In this document: positions 15,656 to 22,123 of the stretch, one piece after another
Layout: each line of letters opens with the position of its first letter
Position numbering within the stretch: position 1 is the stretch's first letter
Source: Bryobacteraceae bacterium
GTDB taxonomy: Bacteria > Acidobacteriota > Terriglobia > Bryobacterales > Bryobacteraceae
Direction: 5' to 3'
Length of the DNA stretch: 24,303 nucleotides
NCBI GenBank assembly: GCA_030039005.1
Contig: JASHQT010000099.1
Span: forward strand, 1 to 24,303
Notes under the pieces: generated by a model
What the model saw: the letters and a program-made list of their open reading frames with translations, nothing else
The model's database searches: none
Told to the model about the DNA's origin: nothing
Position numbers and translations under genes: made by a program

Positions 15656-17248
15656 TTACTCGATATACCCCAAGTCACGCAGGCGTTCCAGGATGGCCTG
15701 CTCGTCTTCGCTGCTCAACGCGGCGGGGGTGGTATCGGCCGAAGCGGAAGCCGCAACGGCGCCGCGGCGCACCAATTGCCGCGCGGCGGGATCGTATATT
15801 TCCTCGGGAACGCGTCCTTGCATTTCTTCGGGGACCGCAAGACCAAGGCTGTGCAGAACCAGCGGCGCGACATCGAGGATGGAGAGCTCGCTGGCGTTTT
15901 GGCCCGCGGGAATGCCGGGGCCGGCGGCTGAAAAAATTCCTACCGGATGGTGTTGGCCCGCGATCTCGTCGCGCCAGGACAGAACTTCGTTGGAAGGCAG
16001 AATCGAGACGCTCGCGTGGCCCGTGAGACCTAACGTCAGGTCCGGCGCGACATCGCCCAAGGGACCCGAGAAAGCCTCTTCGCGGGTCACCACGCGTTCG
16101 ACTACGGGTTGCCTGGTGTCGGGATCGGTGAAATTCAGCAAATCGCCGATCAGGCGCTCGCGTAAGGATTCGTAATCGTCCGCGGGCACGCCGCCGTGAC
16201 CGTTCTTAGCGCCATGAATGAAGATTCCATTGCTGGTAGGTGTGGCGGCGAAGGCGGTGGTACGCTGCCAATCGATCATCCAAGTGTGGCGGGCTACCTG
16301 GCTGACTCCCAGGAGAGCGCCGCCCGTATCCCACTGGGCTGCTTCGGCGGACCATCTTAAATAGCCCTGCTTCTCCAGCCACGAATTGAGATGGAACACG
16401 CGGCGCGTGGAGCAGAAACCGTGGTCTGACGCCATGATCACGGTGGCTTCGGGGCCGGCAATGGCGCACATGCGGCCGATCAGGTCGTCGAGGCTGCGGA
16501 AATATTCGATGCACAGCGCGCGGGTCTGGTGTTCCCACTCCTGTTCGAGCGGGCGGGCGTCTTCGGGGCGCAGGAAACGCCAGCAAAGATGCTGGAGCTT
16601 GTCGACGCCGTCCAACAGGACGGCCGTGAGGTCGCTCGGATTTTGTTCAGTGAGATGGCGAAAGATCTCGAACCAGTTGCGTTCGCGGCGCGTGTGTAGC
16701 TCGATCCAGGGGCCGAACTGTTCGGGATCGGCGCAGCCCTCCGTGGTCTTCTCTTCGAGTTTGATGTCCATGGCGAGTTCGCGCGGATTAAAGCCCGGTA
16801 CGGTTTTGAGAGTGTCCATCAAGGATTCCGGCCAACACGCCAGCCGTAGCTGGCGCCACGGCACCCAACCGGGGACCACATAGCCATTCAAGCGCGGTGG
16901 CGGAAACATGGAAGGAAAATTGAGTGCGGTGACGCGCAATTCGGCCTGCGAGGCGAGGTCAAAGATGGTGGGCGTTTTCACGTCGTGCGAAGTGAAAAAG
17001 CGGAGGTGCCGGTCTTCGGCGGACTCCATGCGGAAGAAATCGAAGACACCGTGGTTGCCGGGCGTGCGGCCGGTCATCAGGGAAGTCCAGGCGGGCGGCG
17101 TCAGCGGAGGCACGATGGTTCGCAAGGGAGCGCGAGCGCCGCGGGCCCAAAGCGCACCAAGCTGCGGCATCACACCGCTCTCGACCATGCGATCGAGAAT
17201 AGTGAAGGTAGCGCCGTCCAGCCCGAGGAGAAGAGTTCGGATTGGCAT
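15656..17248 (-). CDS. Alkaline-phosphatase-superfamily phosphodiesterase/phosphatase (NPP-like)
   Basis: Metal-dependent hydrolase of 530 residues related to nucleotide pyrophosphatases/type I phosphodiesterases. The two-metal site can be traced: Asp11 (LLGLDGATF), nucleophile Thr50 in TPPAWTSLMTG, Asp216 and His220 (DKLQH), Asp275-His276 (ASDHGF) and His433/His434 (GQHHPVG). There is no Cys/Ser formylglycine motif (C/S-x-P-x-R), so it is not a sulfatase. No signal peptide is seen, so the enzyme is probably cytoplasmic. A low-complexity Ala/Ser stretch (about 495-512) precedes a C-terminal ERLRDLGYIE tail that recurs in homologues from acidobacteria. The gene starts 3 bases after the stop of the large synthase, so it is cotranslated or coupled with it and likely acts on the same product or a phosphorylated or nucleotide-activated intermediate. 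The substrate cannot be read from sequence. Confidence 0.85.
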   Translation of the reverse strand: MPIRTLLLGLDGATFTILDRMVESGVMPQLGALWARGARAPLRTIVPPLTPPAWTSLMTGRTPGNHGVFDFFRMESAEDRHLRFFTSHDVKTPTIFDLASQAELRVTALNFPSMFPPPRLNGYVVPGWVPWRQLRLACWPESLMDTLKTVPGFNPRELAMDIKLEEKTTEGCADPEQFGPWIELHTRRERNWFEIFRHLTEQNPSDLTAVLLDGVDKLQHLCWRFLRPEDARPLEQEWEHQTRALCIEYFRSLDDLIGRMCAIAGPEATVIMASDHGFCSTRRVFHLNSWLEKQGYLRWSAEAAQWDTGGALLGVSQVARHTWMIDWQRTTAFAATPTSNGIFIHGAKNGHGGVPADDYESLRERLIGDLLNFTDPDTRQPVVERVVTREEAFSGPLGDVAPDLTLGLTGHASVSILPSNEVLSWRDEIAGQHHPVGIFSAAGPGIPAGQNASELSILDVAPLVLHSLGLAVPEEMQGRVPEEIYDPAARQLVRRGAVAASASADTTPAALSSEDEQAILERLRDLGYIE

Positions 17249-17251
17249 GAG

Positions 17252-20200
17252 TTAAGATTCGCCCTTTCGTTGGGGGCTGAGTTCGAGATTCGCTCGGTGG
17301 GCAGTCGCGGGACCTGAGTAGGCGGCATAGATGTAATCGCCCCGCCGGCTGGTGGGGACCACAAATTCTACTGCCGCGCCGGGAGCGGCGACGCGAACGG
17401 CCCCGCTTGCCAGATCGAAACCCGCGATGCTCAAGCGTTCGGGCACGTACTTGAGCGCATCCGCGAGCGCACGTTTAGCGCACTGGGTGGACAGGTCGTC
17501 TTCCGCGACATCCCGCTTGGTTCCACCCCAGCGCGCCATGGAAACTCCTACGCGATCGCCGGGGTGAAGCGATGCCATCGCGATGGCTCTTTCGCCATCG
17601 TAGGCGGCCGAGACGATGGGCTGGATACCCAGGCGCGTGACCCAACCTCCGCCCACGATCAGCTCGCCTCGCGCATTGACGTCAATCAAGATGTCGGCGG
17701 GAAACAGGCTGATGCCGCGGCTTTGCGTCATCAGGCGCCGCACCGCATCTTTAGCTACGCAACGGACGAGCAGCCATTCGGCACGGGCAGGATCGGCGGG
17801 ATTCATCTCCTCCCAATGCTTCTTCTCCGAACGGCTCAGCATGAGGCCGGCGACCATTTTCCCCCAAACGCCGAAGCTGGTCTGCAAAAACCCGGCGGGG
17901 AAGCGATCCAGGCACACGCATGTGGTATCCGGGCGGCCATTGGCCAATTCGGGCGTGTCGGTGGAGAGCACGACGTCGCGCGGTTCAGCGCGGAAATTCC
18001 TCACATCGGGGGGCTGGAAGAAACGGCGGTCCGTCCAGTCTTCCACACGATACAGTACCTGGCCGGACAGATCGAGAACTTCAAGGTCGCAGCGCAGATC
18101 GCGCTCGGTGATTTCGTGGATAATCACGCGGCTCTCGATGCGCGTGCCGACGGGAGGCATGGCGGAGAAGCACTGGAGGCGGCGAAAGCGATAAGGGAAC
18201 AGGTCACACGTCGGATCCACCTGCTCCAGAGACCAGAATCCGCTGATCTGCCCGGCGGCATCGAGAGTTACCGGATCGATCACGAACCGCAGGTCGGGTT
18301 TTCCCAGCAGCAGCAGATCGTGGCGCAGAATTTCCATGGTGGCGGTGCAGCCGTTGGTCCCGGTGCGATCGAGCCGGATCACAGCGCGCAGGCGGGGGCC
18401 ATGGAACAAGCCCCAGGGGTACAGAGTGCCTTCCTTCCACTTGGATATCTTGGGCTCCTGGAGTTCGAAGGGAAGCGGAGCGGGAGCGGCGGGATAGCGC
18501 TCGGCGAACACCACCGTGGATTCCATCCACAGAGGACGGATGGCCTTGCCTTCCACAGCCTCGCGCATTTCAACACGCACTACGCCAGGCTCGATCTGAG
18601 TGGCCGTCATCTCCAGCACGGGGAAGGGAGGATCCAACGCGACCCAGCGCTGCGAGCGCATGTCGCGCATCTCTACGACGACCTTACCGGGCTCCAGCAA
18701 AGCCGCGGCTTCGGAGAGGATTTCCATGCTGACGGTGAGTGGAATGACCGCGTGTCCGATTAATTCGGGGTCTTCGACCGAAAGATCCCGGCCGAGGGCG
18801 TGATGTTCGTAGAGGGGTTCGAGCGCTGTGCGGTAGATGCTGCGGGCGCGCACGCCGGGAACTAATTCGAGAACTTGGGTGATGAATGGTAGTTGCTGAT
18901 GCGACGGTGCTGGCGCGGCGGCTTTCGCCGGGATCGCTGCGGGAGCTGGTGCATGGGGCGCTACGGCGGACGGTTGTGGGGTGCGTCCAGTTAGCGCCGC
19001 AGCCATTACCTGTTGCTGCATCGCGAGAAACTGCTGCATGGTGGTGAAGTGCCGCTCCATCACCGAACCGCGCGGCGAAACCGCCGGAGATATGCTGGCG
19101 GGGGACGGCGGCGCGAAAGCGAGGGCCGGTACGGGGGTGATCGGGGCTGCGAGCGGAGCATGTCCATTCGCACTGCGCCCCTTCGCCTCGACAGCGGGAG
19201 CAGCAGCGGGCGCCGCGGCTGGCGCGGGTTGTTCCCGGCGCGGGAGCTTGAAATCAGCCGGCAGCGTAAGTGGTTCGATGCAGAGTTTCAGGCGCGTCTT
19301 GGGCTTGCGGACGGCATTCGGATCGACAGGGCGCGGATCGCGACGGCTATACAGATGCTCCAGCCGCAGCGGAACTCCGTGCGCGAATAGTATGGCCAGT
19401 GCATGGTTCAGTTGCAAAATCCCGGAGCGGTGCTGGACGTTCGAAGCCACGGCCAGATAGTTCTTGCCGCGCAACACATCCTCGATGAAGCTCTTCAGAT
19501 TGCCGCGCGGGCCGACCTCCAGGAAGATGCGCGCGCCATCTTGGTACATCTTTTCGATAGCTTCCCGGAAGCGGACGGTTCTGGACCAGCCGCTGGCGGC
19601 GATTTGGCGGATTTCGTCAGGATCGTCGGGTAAACGTTCCGCGGTGACGCAGGAGTAGAGTGGCAACCGGGGCTTGCCGATGCGCATGGCGCGGAAATAA
19701 TCCTGCAGCCGTTCGCTGAACACACGGAACCAGGGAGAATGGTAGCCGCGCGCGAAAGGCAGTTTCTGGCAGATGGCGGGAGTGGAAGCGAGATCGCGCT
19801 GCACTTCGTCGATGGCCGCCGGCTCGCCGCAGAGCACTACTTGATTCGGGCAATTGTCGATGGCGAGATACAAGCGGCCTTCGCTTGCGGCCACCATTTT
19901 TTCGAGATGCTGGTGATCGGCGCCGCCGACCGCTAGAAGCATGCATTCGGGGATCCGGTTCTCCGACTTCATCTCTTCGAAGATCCGGTTCACCGCGCGA
20001 ATGCTCGCGGTCAGCTCGTGCTCGTCCTCTAGCTGAACGGCCTCGGCGGAGGCCAGAGCCGTATGTTCGCCCGTGCTATGGCCCACCATCATGTCGGGCT
20101 GGACGCCCAGGTTGCCGAGCAGCCGGAACATGGCGCCGTTGGCTGACAGCACGGCTTCGGTTCCCAGGTCCATGGACCACAGACGCTCGGAGGAAGAGAA

Positions 20201-22111
20201 CAGGGGCGGCGGCACCAACAGCTCGCTCGGCAAATAACCGCGCGGATGGTCCAGGTAGGCGCGATCCGCGAAATCGAACACCTCCCGGACCTCGGGGAAG
20301 TGCAGGGAGAGGTCCACCAGCATGTTGGTGTATTGCGCGCCCTCGCCGGGGAAGACAAAAGCCAGCTTGCCTTCGGCGGCGAGCTGCTGGCGGAAATAAT
20401 AGATGCCGTCGGCTTGGCGGATTTTGGCCGACTTGGGATCGGCTAACCGTTTGGACGCTTTTTCCAGCTTCTCGAGCAAGTCCTGGCGCGAGGTAGCGAC
20501 GATGCCTAGCCGCTCGGGGCCGAAGGGTTTGGTGTTGACCGACCAGGCCAGGTCCTTGAGCGAAAGCTCGCCCGGAAAATCCGCGATCATGCGGCCGAGC
20601 GCCTGTGCTTCGGCGGCGAGCCCGGCGGCATCGGAAGCCGTCAGCGCGAACAGTTCGCTATCCCAGCGTTGGTGCAGCAGCGTGGCGGGAGGCTCAGGAA
20701 GGTACTCTTCCAGCACGGCGTGCGAGTTCACGCCGCCGAACCCGAAGGCGTTGGCGCCGGCGCGGCGCGGACGGTCGCGATGCGCGTGAATCCAGGGGCG
20801 CGTCTCCGTATTGATGTACAAGTTGCTAGTGTCGGCTTCGAGCTTGGGGTGTGGTTTCTCGCAATGCAGCGTGGGTGGGAGGACCTTGTGATACAGCGAC
20901 AACGCGGTCTTGATGATGCTCGCCATTCCGGAAGCCGGGATGGAATGGCCGATCATGGATTTCACCGAGCCCAAAGCGCAGCGCGGCAGCTCGCCGGCAC
21001 GCTTGCCGAAGACGCGGTTCAAAACTTCCAGTTCGGTCGCGTCGCCGACGAGCGTAGCGGTACCGTGGCCTTCGATGAGCTCGATGGTGACAGGGTCTAT
21101 GCCGGCCATTTCGTAGGCGCGCCGGATGGCCAGCTCTTCACCTTCAGGCCGTGGCGCGAGCAAGCCCAACGCGCGGCCGTCGCTCGATACGCCCATGCCT
21201 TTAATGACGGCATAAACGCGGTCCTGATCCCGTTCGGCGTCTTCGCGGCGCTTGAGCACCAGGAAACCCGCCCCCTCGCTAAGCAGCGTTCCGTCGGCTT
21301 CGCTATCGAAGGGACGAATCTGTCCCTTCCGCGAGAGTCCCTTCATCTGAGAAAAAATGATCAGAATGGGCGAGGAGTTGGCGGCGTGCACGCCTCCGGC
21401 CAGCGCCATGTCGCAGCGCCCGGTGAGCAACTCGCGGCACGCGATGTCCAGCGCCAGGAAAGCAGAGGCGCAGGCGCCGTCGACGTTGAAGGTGGGCCCC
21501 ATCAGGTTCAGCCGGTTAGCGATGCGGCCGCTCACGATGTTGGGCACCGCGCCCGGCAGATTATCCGTGGTCAGATGCGGCATACTGGCGCGCAAGTTCT
21601 GGCGGATGAGCGCCAGTTCTTCGGGCGTGTGTTCGGGGTGAAGCTGTTTGAGGATCTGAATGGTGGCGTCGATGGATACCCAGCGCTGGATCACCGTGGA
21701 GTGGCCGCGGCTGATGTATCCGCCGAAGCCGAGAATCACGCCCGTGCGTTCGCGGAAGCGATCCATGCGGCGCGGGTCCGCGTAGCCTGCGTCGGCCAGA
21801 GCTTCCGAGGCCGTGCGGATCGACAAGAAAGAATCGGCAGCCGAACCCTCCACTGAACCCGGCATAACGCCGAATTCGAGTGGGTCGAACTCCGCCAGCT
21901 CCTTCAGGAAGCCGCCGCGCTTGGTGTAGGAGCGGTCATCGGCGCCGGAATCCGGATCGTAGAACAGCTCGGGGTGCCAATCCTCGGGCGCGTCGGAGAT
22001 GGCGTCCACCTTGTTGACGATGTTCTCCCAGAACTGCTGCAAGCTGCCCGCGCCCGGGTACAGGCACGACATTCCGATGATCGCGACATCGCCTTGGACG
22101 GCAACACTCAC
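17252..22111 (-). CDS. Pfa-like polyketide/lipid synthase: KS-AT-linker-DH with degenerate PPTase-like C-terminus
   Basis: Multidomain synthase of 1619 residues. KS (about 1-470): active triad Cys214 (GACASA), His349 (GHGTAT), His389 (MIGHS). AT (about 580-905): Ser679 in GHSTGE, His791. Ala/Pro-rich linker (about 958-1075) with an embedded Met/Gln helix (1018-1040). DH double hotdog (about 1085-1380): His1103/1104 in EHHALG and Asp1284 in DAAGQ. The last 200 residues resemble the phosphopantetheinyl transferase end of enediyne-type PKSs (EWLLVRCVAKDAV at 1445-1457), but the Mg2+/acid motifs are lost: GVSMA at 1522-1526 in place of GIDVE, and KRA at 1546-1548 in place of KEA. It has no carrier or KR domain; these are in the preceding gene, whose stop overlaps this GTG start as GTGA. 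GGGAGA lies 6 bases before the GTG. It probably works iteratively with its neighbour. Confidence 0.9.
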   Translation of the reverse strand: MSVAVQGDVAIIGMSCLYPGAGSLQQFWENIVNKVDAISDAPEDWHPELFYDPDSGADDRSYTKRGGFLKELAEFDPLEFGVMPGSVEGSAADSFLSIRTASEALADAGYADPRRMDRFRERTGVILGFGGYISRGHSTVIQRWVSIDATIQILKQLHPEHTPEELALIRQNLRASMPHLTTDNLPGAVPNIVSGRIANRLNLMGPTFNVDGACASAFLALDIACRELLTGRCDMALAGGVHAANSSPILIIFSQMKGLSRKGQIRPFDSEADGTLLSEGAGFLVLKRREDAERDQDRVYAVIKGMGVSSDGRALGLLAPRPEGEELAIRRAYEMAGIDPVTIELIEGHGTATLVGDATELEVLNRVFGKRAGELPRCALGSVKSMIGHSIPASGMASIIKTALSLYHKVLPPTLHCEKPHPKLEADTSNLYINTETRPWIHAHRDRPRRAGANAFGFGGVNSHAVLEEYLPEPPATLLHQRWDSELFALTASDAAGLAAEAQALGRMIADFPGELSLKDLAWSVNTKPFGPERLGIVATSRQDLLEKLEKASKRLADPKSAKIRQADGIYYFRQQLAAEGKLAFVFPGEGAQYTNMLVDLSLHFPEVREVFDFADRAYLDHPRGYLPSELLVPPPLFSSSERLWSMDLGTEAVLSANGAMFRLLGNLGVQPDMMVGHSTGEHTALASAEAVQLEDEHELTASIRAVNRIFEEMKSENRIPECMLLAVGGADHQHLEKMVAASEGRLYLAIDNCPNQVVLCGEPAAIDEVQRDLASTPAICQKLPFARGYHSPWFRVFSERLQDYFRAMRIGKPRLPLYSCVTAERLPDDPDEIRQIAASGWSRTVRFREAIEKMYQDGARIFLEVGPRGNLKSFIEDVLRGKNYLAVASNVQHRSGILQLNHALAILFAHGVPLRLEHLYSRRDPRPVDPNAVRKPKTRLKLCIEPLTLPADFKLPRREQPAPAAAPAAAPAVEAKGRSANGHAPLAAPITPVPALAFAPPSPASISPAVSPRGSVMERHFTTMQQFLAMQQQVMAAALTGRTPQPSAVAPHAPAPAAIPAKAAAPAPSHQQLPFITQVLELVPGVRARSIYRTALEPLYEHHALGRDLSVEDPELIGHAVIPLTVSMEILSEAAALLEPGKVVVEMRDMRSQRWVALDPPFPVLEMTATQIEPGVVRVEMREAVEGKAIRPLWMESTVVFAERYPAAPAPLPFELQEPKISKWKEGTLYPWGLFHGPRLRAVIRLDRTGTNGCTATMEILRHDLLLLGKPDLRFVIDPVTLDAAGQISGFWSLEQVDPTCDLFPYRFRRLQCFSAMPPVGTRIESRVIIHEITERDLRCDLEVLDLSGQVLYRVEDWTDRRFFQPPDVRNFRAEPRDVVLSTDTPELANGRPDTTCVCLDRFPAGFLQTSFGVWGKMVAGLMLSRSEKKHWEEMNPADPARAEWLLVRCVAKDAVRRLMTQSRGISLFPADILIDVNARGELIVGGGWVTRLGIQPIVSAAYDGERAIAMASLHPGDRVGVSMARWGGTKRDVAEDDLSTQCAKRALADALKYVPERLSIAGFDLASGAVRVAAPGAAVEFVVPTSRRGDYIYAAYSGPATAHRANLELSPQRKGES

Positions 22112-22123
22112 CTGGCATCTCCC
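22108..22123 (-). promoter_or_regulatory. Translational-coupling junction (GTGA) with ribosome site
   Basis: On the - strand, GGGAGA (22118-22123) lies 6 bases before GTG (22109-22111), and the TGA of the upstream synthase (22108-22110) shares two bases with that GTG. This fixes the start of the 1619-residue synthase and implies coupled translation. Confidence 0.7.

Noticed and set aside
15656..17248. Possible sulfatase related to the sulfur operon
   Set aside because: The nucleophile region is TPPAWTS with no C/S-x-P-x-R formylglycine motif, so an NPP-like phosphodiesterase/phosphatase fits better.
17564..18763. Long + strand open frame (399 codons) inside the large synthase
   Set aside because: It is antisense to well-supported DH/PPT-like coding sequence and its product resembles no protein; high GC content keeps such antisense frames open.
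20669..21856. Long + strand open frame (395 codons) opposite the KS domain
   Set aside because: It is antisense to conserved KS motifs, has low-complexity composition and no family resemblance.
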